Shown piece by piece: positions 45,750 to 59,044 of a stretch of DNA of 64,000 nucleotides. The translations under genes were made by a program, and so were the position numbers. The notes beneath the pieces are model-generated. The model did no database searches. It had not been told where the DNA came from and worked only from the letters and a program-made list of their open reading frames with translations. The stretch covers positions 15,781,105 through 15,845,104 of the forward strand of contig NC_059081.1 in assembly GCF_020497125.1 (NCBI RefSeq), given 5' to 3'. Origin of the DNA: Mauremys mutica. Lineage: Eukaryota; Chordata; Testudines; Geoemydidae. Within the stretch, counting starts at the first letter, position 1. Each line of letters begins with the position of its first letter.

Positions 45750-46866
45750 AGATGTTTATTCTCTGGCATATGCTAAGTATACTTAAGAGAGAGCCTGCAA
45801 TGGTAACAGAAAGTGACACAAAAATCAATACACTTATTTCAAAGCTTGAGATGAGTGTGGGGAAAATATAAAATTAAATCATTCTTATTACAGTTTTAAT
45901 TCTGAAACCTCATTCAACCTTTGATGCAGTATCAATAATTTCATAACACTATTTCTGTATCTCTCTGAAAGGTAATGTCCAATATTAACCCCCATTCATC
46001 ATGCATTTTAATATTATGGTATCTGAGAAAGACCACAAGATTACGATTGTGAGATTATAATAAGAATGGGCAGAATTGGTTTCATTTCCCACTTTGTTAT
46101 CACCTCTGTCATAGCACAGATTAATGCATATGAGTACATGCTATTACTAAACTACATTGTAAAATATGGCATCTATGCTACACTATGGCTTTTCAATATT
46201 CTGGTACACATTGTTCCCTCAAAGCTCCCTCTTTAAAACAGGTTCCTGGATAAGGCTACTTTTCTGTTAGATACCAATTAATGAGTATCAACCGTCAGTA
46301 ACACCTCTGTATAACATTCAAAAGGCCAAGAGTTGATGTCAAAATGAGGGTGGAGTACATTTTGAATGTCTGCCTAGTCTATCTATTCCCTATGAGACAA
46401 TAAAGCAGTTGAGAGAGCACCGGCATGGCTACTCAATCAAATTACAGCATGCTGAAAAGGTCAGAGTGGTCGAGCACACCGATATAATTCACAGATTATA
46501 CAAGGCATTAAAATTCTGATACAACTGTCTTTGAAAAGGACTAGAACAAGAACAGAAAATGGCAGAACATTAATCCAGTCTTGTGACAACATTTGTACCA
46601 AAAAAAGGGAACTGAAATTGTAACATTTTTTCAGGCATTGTAAGACGAGTCACGTAGCCTCCATTTGGACTCCACGTACGGCATCCCTGTCAATAAATGC
46701 TACCTACACAGTGGAAGGGGAAATTTGAATCCTTGTAAGTAAACTAAAAAGCAATGGGCACAGGTTTTTTTCCTAGACAATCTGTAGCCTCTTATAATGT
46801 CAAGCAACAGTGTATGCCTGTGTGAAGCATATCTATATATAGTAATATATATGTCTAGTATATGTG

Positions 46867-46897
<31 letters not shown>

Positions 46898-48425
46898 TTA
46901 ATTAAATTACTATTTATTTTGCAGTAGCACCCAAATTCCCCATTCAGACTCAGGCCCTCATTGCGTTAGGTGCTTATGAAAGAGAGTGACTCACCAGCTG
47001 ATGCACCTCTCCCCATGGCTATGGCCAGGGCTGGATTAACTCTCCTGTGGACCTGAGGCTACTAGATTTTGTGGTGCCCCTGTATACAAGTCTTTTTCCT
47101 AATTTAAAACAAAATGATCACAATTATGGCATCAATGCTATTATCGCTATATTAAAACTTGCCCTCTAACATAAAGCCCTTAGGTGCACAACTTATCCTT
47201 CCAAATTATGTATGTTTTGCTTTTATAAACCATACATGAAGAATATCAGCTACCTCTGACTGAGGCTCAGGCTATCTATCACTATTCAGGTAATTTCTTG
47301 GAAGTATCACAACAGACACGATATAATAGCTCTAATCCACAATGTGGAACAAAGCTTCCATGAGCATTCCAGGGGCAGCAGGGCATTGGTTAAAATACCT
47401 TGTGTCAGAGGCCAAGCATGGAAATCTTTTCTCAGAAGGTAACTTGTTCAGAAAGTTATGCTGTAGGAAAACAGAGTGTCTCGATGGAAATGGCAAATGT
47501 AACTGTATTTATTACTTCAGTTTAAAAAAAACCATGTAAAATATTCACTATCCAAGGCACACAGTTTTATTTATATCCTGTATAATACATGTATAGTTAA
47601 CTGAAAATCCCCCGAGTTCAACTGTTCCTTAACATTAAACATTGTGCTTTCTGCTTCCACAAAGACTGATTATAAAATTTAATATCATAAAGGACATCAA
47701 CTACAAAGTGGCTTTTTTCCAACTGATGTGTCATTCTTAACAAAAATTTAGATTTTGCATTACATTTTCAATTGTAGCCAAAGGTTATTTTGTGTAGAAT
47801 GTGCATCTTTCAACCATGTACGAGTCCATGCCCTTATACTTCCTGAAAGTTTCTCTGAGGGGAAAAAAAGTCAAGCACACAATCATGAAAAAGTGTGTTA
47901 TAAGGTAATGAGGTAACATGCCAACTTTCTTGTCTTCAGAGAGACAATAGGTGAAATGGTTAACTGTGTATTTTACAACCTAATCCCTCACAAGCAAGAT
48001 TTCTAGAAATACATATACGCCACTACAGAGATTTATTAGTCTTATTTCTTCTACTCATTTAGATGTACTTCAAAGCTAAATCATCCACCATCACAGATTT
48101 AACATGCAGGCTGCCAGTTTTGAGGCCATTTTCTGCTGAACATTGTACCATGACTTAGCCTTTAGAATGGTGGCATAAGGACTTACAAAAATGTATTTAC
48201 TCCTTGACAAGAAAGAAGCCTTATTTAGAGCAACAAAACAAAAACAAAAAAAAACCAAAAAAACCCACCCAGCCCTTTAGGGAAGGATAATAAAATGCCT
48301 AGCATATTCGGGGTGGTATAAGAACAAATAAGTAACACTACTATCATCAGTAATGACTTAATAGGCTACATTTTTAAAGTGTGCCATTATAGAATACTAC
48401 AATATCTTAATTCACATAGTTTAAG
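45750..48425. other. Non-coding stretch with a (CA)n microsatellite
   Basis: (CA)n at about 46871-46897. GGGCTGGATTAACTCTCC near 47030 resembles the start of another hAT-type element, but no right end was found. 47560-48200 is unrepetitive AT-rich sequence. No gene recognised. Confidence 0.45.
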
Positions 48426-48429
48426 GCAA

Positions 48430-49095
48430 GGAGAGACCATTAGATCATCTAGTCTGACCTCCTGTATATCACGGGGCATTACTTTTCGGCCAGTTACGAC
48501 AGTATTGTGCTAATAAGTTGTGTTTGGCTAAAGCATATTTTCCAGAAATGCATCCAGTCTTGATTTGATGACATCAAGAGGTGGAGAATTCACCAAATCC
48601 CCTGTTAGTTCCCCTCCCCCACAAATGGCTGGTTGTCCTTGCTGTTAAAAAGTGTGCCTAATTTCTAGTTGGATTTGTTTGGCTTCAGCTTCCAGCCATG
48701 ATTCCCCATTGACAATTACTTTTGAGATCTATCAGTTAGCCAGGTCTTTATCCTTTTAATGTGTGTTCGATATTATATCATGCTAAATTTTTTAATCAGC
48801 AGATATGCAATACTAACTTTATAGATGTACCTTTATCACCAAAATTTGTAATTTCAAAAAATGAAATCAGGTTTGATTGACAAGACCTATTTTCCTTAAA
48901 ATCATGGTGATTGGCATTAGTTATATTCCTATAATTTAATCTTTATCAACTGAATCCTGTATTAACTGGTCCATTATTTTGCTTAATGTCTCAGGTTACA
49001 TGGGTCCTCTCTTTTGCCTTTTTGAATATTGCCAAAATAGTAACACTTTTCTTGTCTTCTGGAATTTCCCCAGGATTTCAAGATATATTATTATA
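48430..49095 (-). mobile_element. CR1-class LINE fragment
   Basis: It starts GGAGAGACCATTAGATCATC and CTAGTCTGACCTCC (complement of a CR1 3' end), continues through GTCTTGATTTGATGAC, and then into a longer body with CATGGTGATTGGCATTAG and TCTTCTGGAATTTCCCCAGG, sequence of the CR1 reverse-transcriptase tail on the opposite strand. Older and more diverged than 43476-43730. Confidence 0.65.
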
Positions 49096-49407
49096 AGACA
49101 TCAATGGAAGCTATGGGCATTCAGCCCCTGGCAAGAATGATGAACATCCCTACAAATCCTGCTCCTAACAAGTCCTCTCCCATCTCTTTATGCACAGATT
49201 CTATGACCTGCCTCATGAAAGCCTATAAGATGAGTATCGTTAGATTCAATTTACAGATAGGGAAACTGAAGTAGAGAAAGACCGGTCTAAAGTCACACAG
49301 AATGGTAGAGCACAACTAGAATCTAGGATTCCTAATGACAAGCCCTCTGCTTTAAAACACTGCCTAGAAAACATTGCCTCCTAAAAAGACACGGGCCAGG
49401 CTCTGGG

Positions 49408-49496
49408 GACTACATCTCCTATAATCCACCACAGCCATATGACTCCCATGATGGACTGCATCAGTTCAACCATGTTGCATCATCGGAGATGTAGTC
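49408..49496. repeat. Repeat fragment with 12-bp inverted ends
   Basis: GACTACATCTCC (49408-49419) and GGAGATGTAGTC (49485-49496) are perfect inverted repeats around CCCATGATGGACTGCATC. It resembles a dispersed ACTACATCTCCCATGATGC-type repeat. Class unknown. Confidence 0.5.
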
Positions 49497-49499
49497 TAG

Positions 49500-51118
49500 C
49501 CAGGAAGCCTTGGGAGTATGTGTTCCATGGATTCATTTTTCTTGGAGGTCTCCTGTTCAAGTTCTGAGTTGGGCCAGTTTTATTCAGCTCATGAAAGCCA
49601 ACAAGACCACAGCCCATTGTAGTATGGCTAGTGACTTCATATTTTTATAGATGCATTCATTGTAGCTCCAGGTAAAATAGTAATGAGAATAATATCTAGC
49701 CATATGGAGTGGAAATCCATCAACTTCATGAAAAAACTCATACAGATACAGATAGACATCATCTTCCTTTCCAAATGCAAAACAGTCTACATATCACACA
49801 GACTATGCTGAGAGATTGTGCCAACCACCTGATCAACGTCCTATACAGCAAACAGGGAAAGTTTAAGAATGAGATCTCAAAACTGGATACTCTCATAAAA
49901 AAAACAACCTGCCACACAAACTTCCTCATGGATAGACTTTACAAGAACTAGACAAATAATATCTAGGTCTCCCACATTACTGCAGACTGTTATTAGCAGG
50001 TCACTGAGTAAGCTATAAAATATTAAAATCAACTCTTTGGTCCACATTCTTTTAATCCCAGTTTGCCAAGTACATTTATTGTGCATGACATTACCAGTGA
50101 GATACACTGAATATACACCCATTCAATATATATTGTACAATTACTGTATTGTCAGATCTCTTTCTTCTGAATCACTTTAACATCCAAAGTTTTAGTGATA
50201 TATGGAAAAAATTCCTTCCAAGTAAAACTTCATAAAATACATAGAGAGAAGCCTGTTAAAACCAGTTCTAATATTAGAAACAACAAGCAGCATGAACACC
50301 AGGTCTTGTCTTTCCTAAAAATTTCCCACCTGCTCCTCCTGTGTGCCCTGCCCTCTCAGCTTCTCACAGTCCCTTCTAGGACTTCTTTCATGTATCCTCG
50401 CACACGTAGCATGATCTCTCAAAGGGCTCCTACACTGTCGACATTTATGTTCTTCTTACGTGCCAGGCTGCCCACAATGAATCCAGTTAACTTTTATATA
50501 AATTGTCTACTGTTGTGCCTCCTCCCTTGCCCCTAACCTCTGTCTACACATCTGTCCTTATAGACTGTGAGCGCCTCGGATCAGCGAACATCCTTCCTAA
50601 ATGTTTCAACTGCTCCTTCTGTGTAGAGTGCATTACCCAAAATCTCTGCTCAGAGCCCTGGCTTTGGTTCAGGCCATCTTCAGTCCGAAAGCACCCTCAA
50701 AATTCCTTTCTTCCATGGTGAATGTGTCAGTACTACAGGCAGAGCTGTGTGAAACGTCTTCCACTTCCTGGTTAGTCAAAACATCCCTCTTTGGGAAGCC
50801 TGACAGAGAACTAATTGATGATGAAATTTGTAGGTGGGATTTTCAGTACTGTAACTCCAAACATTCAAAAATAAAATAAAGTAAAAGATCAGGCTTCAAA
50901 ACATCACAAAATCGGCTTAAAAATTATGAGATTGGATTCTCTCTAAAAACTGATATTGTCATTAAATAACAAGACTCCAGGAACCAGAACTTTAAGGTAA
51001 AAAAACCCACCAAATATTGTGAAACTTGTAATAAAATTGAAAAAGTTGGCAACACTGGACAAAAGTGCATTGTCATAACTCCCATTGCAGTCAATGGTAA
51101 AATTCCTATTGACTTCAA
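49500..51118. other. Non-coding stretch with an unassigned repeat-like ORF
   Basis: The 80-codon ORF at 49709-49951 has a repeat-like feel (TLIKKTTCHTNFLMDRLY) but I cannot place it; a decayed retroelement is possible. An L2-like GACTGTGAGCGCC occurs near 50564. No host gene supported. Confidence 0.35.
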
Positions 51119-51119
51119 T

Positions 51120-51500
51120 AAGAACAGGAGTACTTGTGGCACCTTATAGACTAACAAATTTATTTGAGCATAAGCTTTCGTGGGCTACAGCCCACTTCAT
51201 CAGATGCATAGAATGGAACATATAGTAAGAAATATATATGCATACAGAGAACATGAAAAGGTGGAAGTAGACATACCAACTGTAAGAGGCTAATTAATTA
51301 AGATGAGCTATTATCAGCAGGAGAAAAAAAAACTTTTGTTGTGATAATCAAGATGGCACTTTTTAGACAGTTGACAAGAAGGTGTGAGGATACTTAACAT
51401 GGGGAAATAGATTTAATATGTGTAATGACCCAGCCACTCCCAGTCTCTATTCAAACCCAAGTTAATGGTATCAATGTGAGCACAGTCAGGCCAATAGTGA
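51120..51500 (-). mobile_element. Penelope-like element fragment with hammerhead core
   Basis: Minus-strand PLE 3' region: from about 51480, a relic of the GIY-YIG C-terminus (GLNxxxEWLG) runs down to the signature GACTAACA/TTTGTTAGTC and ends at CACAAGTACTCCTG near 51120, so the last part of the 3' end is missing. It includes the well-preserved hammerhead-like motif at 51166-51203. Same family as 24083-24695; a cousin of 39619-40450 and 30238-30424. Confidence 0.75.
51166..51203 (-). ncRNA. Hammerhead-ribozyme-like motif in PLE
   Basis: On the minus strand: CTGATGA (51197-51203), a perfect 6-bp stem II GTGGGC/GCCCAC with TGTA loop (51180-51195), GAAA (51176-51179), a 3-bp stem III AGC/GCT with TTAT loop (51167-51176) and C at the cleavage position (51166). 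All core bases of the hammerhead consensus are present in order. Stem I, between the sequence before CTGATGA and after the cleavage base, pairs poorly, so activity may need a dimer or be absent. Confidence 0.65.
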
Positions 51501-51906
51501 GCGCTTTTGAAAATCCCAGCTTTCAGTCTTACTCGCTGATACTGAATTAATCTGTCCTAAGATTTCCCCATTCATCTAGCTTATTTTTAACAGTCCTCCC
51601 CACTACAAGAAGAAAATCAAATATTTTTGTATTCTAAAGTATAAACCATGGCTATTCACTTTGGGCTCATTGATATACATCTGTTACAAGGAAAATCTTT
51701 AAAACAAAAACTTGATCAAGAGATCAGAACTGTTAACTAAATAAAAACCCAGGTGCTAAGTGGTAAAATGTTCAACAGTAAACAAATAAATGACTAAATC
51801 TGATGTTAAGAGAAACAAAAAAGGGTTTCCTAGTAAAGCAACGGGTTTAAGCTTCACTGATCAATAAGCAATCAGGCCAAACTGGCTAGTGGATAGGCAC
51901 AGTCTA

Positions 51907-52202
51907 GGGGTACGTCTATACTTACCGTCCGGGTCGACGCGGTGAGTTCGACTTCTCGGAGTTCGAACTATCGCGTCTGATCTAGACGCGATAGTTTGAA
52001 CTCCGGAAGCGCCGCGGTCGACTCCGGTACTCCACCACTGCAAACGGCGGTGGTGGAGTCGACGGGGGAGCCGCGGAGTTCGACCCCGCCGCGTCTGGAC
52101 GGGTGAGTAGTTCGAATTAGGGTACTTCGAATTCAGCTACACTATTCACGTAGCTGAATTTGCGTGCCCTAATTCGAACCCCCTTTTTAGTGTAGACCAG
52201 GC
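51907..52202. mobile_element. CpG-rich MITE with three internal hairpins
   Basis: Flanked by CTA on both sides (51904-51906 and 52203-52205). The right end complement GGCCTGGTCTACACT is the Harbinger-type terminus; the left GGGGTACGTCTATACT is its diverged partner. Inside are three foldbacks: 51957-51978 with 51984-52005 (22-bp arms, one mismatch, around GATCT); a pair near 52016-52062 (CTCCACCAC/GTGGTGGAG); and a pair near 52109-52181 (GTTCGAATTAGGG, TTCAGCTAC against GTAGCTGAA, CCCTAATTCGAAC). No ORF. Confidence 0.75.
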
Positions 52203-52204
52203 CT

Positions 52205-52420
52205 AGGACACAGGTGATCTCAGGCAAGTCACTTCAGCTCTCCAAACCTCAGTTTTCCCTCTCACACTTGGTATGCCTTGCCTATTTAAATTGTAAATCC
52301 TTTCAGATGGGGACCATCTCTTTCTGTGTGTGTGTACACAAGTTTTAGCACAATGGGATCCAGTCTTGTTTGGTCCATCTGGGTGTTACCACAACACAAA
52401 TAAATAAAAACAACAAAACA
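52205..52420 (+). repeat. MIR/L2-like relic
   Basis: CAGGCAAGTCACTTCAGCTC and AACCTCAGTTTTCCCTC match the body of a MIR/CORE-SINE, followed by an L2-like TTGTAAATCCTTTCAGATGG and TTAGCACAATGGG. Old and diverged. Confidence 0.5.
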
Positions 52421-52439
52421 AAATGTATGGTGTAATCAA

Positions 52440-55400
52440 TCAACATTTGTTATCAGACACCTGTTCTAAAAAATTCATTCTTGTTCATTTAAGACCAAAT
52501 TTTCAAAAGGTGGGTCCCACAAAACTATGTGGGTACATGTAAATAGGCATCAATGCAGGATAGTAGAGAAGGACATAATTATCTGGGTGAAGAAACAAGG
52601 CCTTCAACTGAAAAACAAGTACATTTTTGTGGATGTTTCCATTCAGCCATCTCAGGAAAAACGGCTCTTTATGTTTTTATTTTCCCCTATTCTCATATTA
52701 AAGCAGGGATGTTAGTCATAGTCTACCTATGATGGAACAACAACAACATCCATTATGTAAGGATCAAAAAGTTTTAGGTACAGTTAGGTTCAAAAAATAA
52801 TCACCAAGGGGCAGATTTTACTATTAGGGCCTATTCTGACACCCACTGAAGTGAATGGAAGCCAATGTACATCAGGCACTTAAACAGTGGGCCCTGGCAT
52901 CTCTGTAAATCCCAGGGGTTTCTCATTTTTCATGCCTCTGGGGATTTGAAGGATAGGCTTTTGTCTTTACAAAGCCTTTACTTGCAAAGTAGATTGCTAA
53001 CAATGTTGACACTCAGAGCAGACACTGAAATGAACAAACACGTCAAATACTTTCAGATACCTATTGTTCGAAGCGCCTAATAAAGTTATAAATGTTCTTG
53101 ATGGCAAAATCTTATCTTACTTGGAATGATATTGTTCATATCAATCTAGATTCATGTAAATTGCATGGTCAATTGTTTTGCCTTAGTCTTCTATGTGTAA
53201 TGAACCATATCAAGTGAAGTTTCTCTGTTTGATTCTAACCAATATTCCTTGAATTTAGCAAGCTAGTATTATACTGAAATAACAATCACCACAATATGTT
53301 CTGTGAAAGTTTAAGAAAAGCGTACCTGTTTTAGATCTGGTGTGAAATACATGAAGCCATTACAGTGAAAAGAGGTACACCAGGCGTTAATTTGATCTAT
53401 AATATTTTACAATGTAATTACAATCAAAGAGTTTGGTTTGCCTCTTAGACACGTAGCACAATGCTCTACAGTTGGGCAAACTATGTTCATTACAGAATGT
53501 TCCAAATTGAACTCTCTCTCTTTACGGTCCTTTTCCAATCCATTTTAGAACACTTGGATCATATTTCTCTAGGGAAAGGCCCATATGTTTGCAATATCTT
53601 TGATTCAAAGGTGTTGCCATTTTCTTCACTTTAACACTGACAACATATAGTTTGCTGCTTATTTCAGATATTATTGCTGGCCAGTTGTGAACTGTGATGC
53701 ATATAGTAAATGACATTTTTCCTAACAGATATACTAGGCAAAGAATGACACAATACTTTGGAGTATTTTACCACTAAAATAAGCAGCAGCTCTGAATGAC
53801 CTTGCACAGCTGAATAGAAATACACTTCTGGCATTAACTAAGAAAAAACTCCAGGGAAGCATGTGGTAGCATTGTAATTTCATTCTACCACTGGCACTGA
53901 TGTGGGCACTGATACTATAAAGGCAACAAAAGGAAGAGGGACAGAAGGATAGAAAAAGACAGGGCTTTAAGGGGGCGGAAAATAGAGAAGATGGGATGAA
54001 ACAAAACAACAAGTATATTGCATTGTTCAAAGTTACATCACAAGCAAAGTGAGGAATAATTAAAGGCCAGTGCAAAACTCCAGATTATTAACAACCATTT
54101 AAGCCTTGAGCAGTGTACTTACAAGTCACAATATAATTGTAAGTCATATCGCTGAACAGTTTTGTCTCTGAAGACAAGCTTGCGCAGCCTGCAGGCGAGA
54201 GTCTCCAAGCCTGGGTCAACAGACTTGGGCTCTTGGGGATCATGCTAGTGCTCTAAAAAGGCTGTGTAGACAGAGCTTTGAAGTCCTGGCTCCAGCTGGA
54301 GCTCATGCTCTGAAGCTCACCCCCCTCCCTAGGCTGCAATAATGTTACTTATAGAGCATTAGAACGAGCCCTGCAAACCCAAGTAAGGGTTCATGACTGC
54401 AATAAAAAGTCAAATAATGGTTCCTGTTGGCAATAAGAAGGTAATTAAAAACTGCAGGTTAACATTTTGCTGGGCGGTCACATATAAATATTGTAATGTA
54501 TAGAAAAGCGATCCATGAGCAGACACGTAACAATGAATCAAACTGCGGTATAATCATTTATATGGATACAAACTCATACAAATTATACATTTTGCCTAGT
54601 TATGTTAATCCACAACATGGAAATCTAATTTAGGATGTATAATACAAAGCAAGATACAATGTGGGGAATTTTATTTTTACTATACTTAAATATCAGATTT
54701 AAAATAATCCTACCTTCACATCGCCTTTTGTCTCAAAGTGCTTTACAGGGATCAGTTTATCCATCACTGAAACCCATCCAATTTTGAGGTGAAACACAGC
54801 AACTGCTTAATACTGAACAGCAGGTTAAGAACAGCAGTAAAGAATACCGCTTCCAACTGAAGCTGCTAGCATAATCTAGTTAGGGTAAAATACAATTACT
54901 GAGGTTGGAATTTGGCCAGTAGTCCAGGACACCAGGGTTAGAATCTTAATACCTGAGTGGAAAGCACTGTAGGATCTTTAATAGCCATATGTGGTTCAGG
55001 ACCTAAGTTTCACATCTCTGCCACATGAAATAGACATGGAGGCACTGGTTCACTACAGACTGAGAGAAAAGAATGCCATCTACTTTGACGTGTTAACTCT
55101 TCCTCCTACAAGACCTTTAATGGATGTTAGTTGAAAGCCTCCCATCCAAGACCTGTACTGAGCCAGCCACCTATCTGGCTTGAAAAAGCTGACAAGACCG
55201 CAGCACAAGGGGTTATAGACATGGCTACAGAATTATACTGAGATACCCAAGATAAGGTTCTGGTTTCAAAAGGAATACATTTCAAGAGTAAAGCAGCTGA
55301 CTTATACTGAGCGAAAATGGATGTGATGCTAAAACGAACACAGATTAATTCTATCTTTTACAATAGATACATTCATAGTAAAATGTGACTATTCACTCTG

Positions 55401-57165
55401 TGGGCTTGGTGGAAGCCTCATTGCTTGGCATGTTTAGAACCAGAGTGGGTAGTGTACTAACAAATATATTATTAATATATAGTATTGTTTTGCCTGGGAA
55501 GTGGGATGGAGTAGATGATGTAGTAGATCTTTTCCACCTGTACCTTCTATGATTTGGTGCATAGAAGCTTCATGTAAAAAAAAGACAATTATAGCTGACT
55601 GAAATGTTTTGAATTTTTGAAATTTCAATAATTTTTTTTCTACTTTTTTTGCTGTTTTTCAACCAGTTTATACAGCTGTTCAGAGGCTTCAGAAAATAAT
55701 GTTTTTTTCCCCCCATGAAGAATTGTAAATATCCTGTGGAAAATGTTTACCATTTTTGATCACCTTAAGTTCTAGGGGTTTGTTATTTTAAATTATGACT
55801 GGCTTCAAAAAGAAGCCATTTATTTTGGACAGTGTGTCATCCTAAACTGGCTGCTTGAGCTACATCACTTATTACTAATTATGTGTGTTATGGTAGCACC
55901 TACAGGCCCCAATCAGACCGGATCTCCAATATGATAGAAAAAGACACTTGTTAACAAAACAAATAATAATCTATAATTACCTGACTGAAATGGCACTGAC
56001 CCACACATTTCCTGTGAAGAGTCACAGCTGTGTTCACACCCCCTCCATATTTAAGAAATATTTTATTAGTCACATGACGATGGATTTGCTCCTGTTCTAC
56101 TACACCATACTCATAAGGACTCAATCCTGTGCCCGGTGGAATCAATGGAAGAACTCTTGGTGACTTTAACATGCATTGGCTCCGGCCCTGAATCTAAAAG
56201 AAGTTTAGTTATAGAACTAGATGCTCTTTTTAAGGCTTACGCATTTTTATTGCTCTCTAGTTTCTTATGTCTACTGTGGAGTATAGGAGAATAATTAATG
56301 TTTCACAGGGCTGACACTTATGCAGATCCATTCACCCTCCACCAAACAAGTGCTTATTCTGCCTTTTAGCAATGTAATGGCTGTCTCCAATTCACTCAAA
56401 AACATACAGAAATTCTCTTGAAAGTGACTAAATTGTAATGCAAAATAATGACCATTGAAAATGAAGGAGAAGGGAATAAAGCAATCCACAGTATATTTGC
56501 CTTAATTAATACAACATGCATTACAATAAATTACCTAATTATGCAAGTATTACATGAAGATTTGTTTTTAATGCTATGCATATTAGAAGTAACTATTTTC
56601 CATGTTATTTATTATTCATTCAATTTGCAAAAGCTTGTATCAGCATCAATTGCTCCCATATCCAATATCTAAGTGCTGATGTGTTTGTTTTGCTACACAT
56701 TTTAGCAGTCAACTTTCTCATTGTTTAAAGTAAGTAACTAACATGTGTCATATTCCCAGGCAACTGGACTTTTATTCCCCCTCCATTAGGGTTACCAAAC
56801 CACAAGTGTTAAAAATCGGGACATGGGGTAGGGAGTCATAGGCTTCTATATAAGAAAAAGCCTCAAATATCAGGACTGTCCCTATAAAATTGGGACATCT
56901 GGTCATTCTACCCTCCATGGTCCCTCGATGAAACTCACTCCACACTACAGACTCCTCAGCCATTACTGCTTACCCTCCTGATTGGGGTTTTTTCCAGGCT
57001 GCAGAGTTCCCTCCTTACACTGTGATATAATCAGCAAGCTAAACTGTGTAAATAGGCCAGCATCTGAACTTTGCTTTCACTTTGAAGGCTTGTGAACAGC
57101 TGTAATTGCCAGCAGCCTGGGGCATGGGTCACTTGCTGGTTTGAAGTAAAGTAAATAGTGTATTC
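52440..57165. other. Long gene-free stretch
   Basis: AT-rich sequence with a degraded copy of the 45040 MITE at 54190-54345 (GTCAACAGACTTGGGCTC, GCTGTGTAGACAGAGC) and few other recognisable repeats. The block 56440-56700 is unusually rich in homeodomain/POU-like words (TTAATTAATAC, TAATTATGCAA, ATGCATATTAG) and could be a conserved non-coding element. ORFs up to 113 codons have no domain. Confidence 0.4.
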
Positions 57166-57174
57166 TCTGTTACT

Positions 57175-57330
57175 TGAAGTCTTTAAATCAAGATTTGAGG
57201 ACTTCAGTAAGTCAGCCAGAGGTTATGGACCTATTACAAGAGTAGGTGGGTGAGGTTCTGTGGTCTATGTGCAAAAGGTCAGACTAGATGATCACGATGG
57301 TCCCTTCTAGCCTTAAATTCTATGAGTCAC
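57175..57330 (+). mobile_element. CR1-class LINE 3' end
   Basis: GTCAGACTAGATGATCACG and ATGGTCCCTTCTAGCCTTAA, ending ATTCTATGAGTC, are a CR1 3' terminus of a subfamily different from 25016-25142. Strongly 5'-truncated. Confidence 0.8.
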
Positions 57331-57334
57331 AAGT

Positions 57335-58710
57335 TACAACACAGCTCCTTATAAGAAAGCACATTTCTCTGTAATACTTTCACCTTAAAAAGATAACATA
57401 TTTAAAACAATCAAAGAACCTACAGGCATGCTAAAAAGCTTTCCAGAGGTCACCCCAACTCCATCCTTGGCTCTGGAGGGTGTCAGTCCTTCCAACCCTC
57501 TCCTAAGGATTGGAGGACCCCCTTTGACAAAAGGTTCTCTTTCATGGATCAGAAATAAGACCCTGGATCAGTTTCAAGTCAGGCTATTTATTCAAAAGTG
57601 GGTTTGTGTGTTGTTCTCTGGAGAATCTAGTTTGCACTAATATATGTGAGCCGCTCCGGGAGGTGCTACCTCTCTGGGGGATTAGAACCTGGTTGATTTG
57701 CCTTAATGACCACATACTGTTTTTAGTTCCTGGAGGAATTGTAGACCTACCCCACAGAATAGAACATAATCATACATAAACCATTTATTTAAAGCAATGG
57801 ACCCCAAAGATTCTGCATAGGGTTTCAATATTTGTCATATCCTCCACATAAGGAAGTTACATACAATCCAGGCCCAGAATACTGCATAAACTCAATACCA
57901 TAATGTCTTTCGAGGATATTGTGGGAAATTGCATCGCTATTGCAACATACATCTTGCATAATCTCATTAAGTTATCAACACAGCATTGTTCTTTCCTACC
58001 CTTAAGCCTTCTTTTATGGCATATACTGATGTAATTTCAAAAGAATCCTGCATTATACTATAAAGCAAAATATTTTTTTCTTTTTAGGATCTCTGAATGG
58101 TACAATCTAAAGAAGGGGTAGATGGTGGGACAGGGAGCAAATATAGGCAGAAGCTGTTAGATACATTCCCTGTGCACAGAAGTATCATGTGTCTTTTTTA
58201 CCCTTGTAGAATTTTGAAACAGAGAAGTGAACTCCACAATATTTCCCAGGGTTGTGACCGTCTGTCCACAACAGTGAAGTTCCTACTGCAGAAGGTTAAA
58301 TGGTGACAGAACAGAAATCCTAACATTTTTATAATGATACTAGCAATTTTAAACTTATCTGAAGTCTCATAATCCTCTTTTTGGTGCACCAATGATTTTT
58401 ACTATGATGGCGGTGATGGGATAATTTGAGTTATTAGAAAATTTAATTTCTCAGTTACTGTATTGGAATTTGGTAATTATTTTTTCAATAAAGAAAGTAA
58501 AAACCATTAAGAAAAAAAAGAGAAACATTAGCTTTAAACCCTTCACTCAGTTAAACTATCATAGCAAGAAGGTAATGAATTGGGATAATTTGGGGGAAGG
58601 AATGAGATTTTACATACTAGAGCCTTTTAACTATTCTACAATTCATTAAAATCAAACATAAGAACAGAATTACCAGTACTAACAGCACACAAGACCCTAT
58701 ATAAGAAATA
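57335..58710. other. Non-coding stretch, no gene seen
   Basis: Short ORFs without domains (for example 57428-57640, 58097-58306). AT-rich, no clear repeat. It borders the Harbinger element. Confidence 0.4.
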
Positions 58711-59044
58711 GACTTAGGCCGGGTCTACACTCCATGGTTAGGTCGACTCAAGGCAGCTTACATCAACCTAACTGTGGATGTGTCCACACTTAAATTTCAC
58801 CCCTGACGATTCAGGGTCAGAGCTGATGTAGTTATGTTGACGCAGTGTCAGTGTAGACACTGGGTTACTTATGTTGACTCTTACTGGCCTCCAGAAGCTG
58901 TCCCACAGTGCCCCACATGGACTGCTCTGATCACAGTTGTAAACTCCACTGCTCAGGGATCAGGTAGACAGGAAGCTGCCCCTTCTCTTTAAAGCCCTGC
59001 ACATGTTTCAAATTTCTATTCCTAGTTGCCCAGCACACCTAGCA

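Noticed and set aside
46869..46897. CRISPR-like or satellite array
   Set aside because: It is a plain (CA)n microsatellite.
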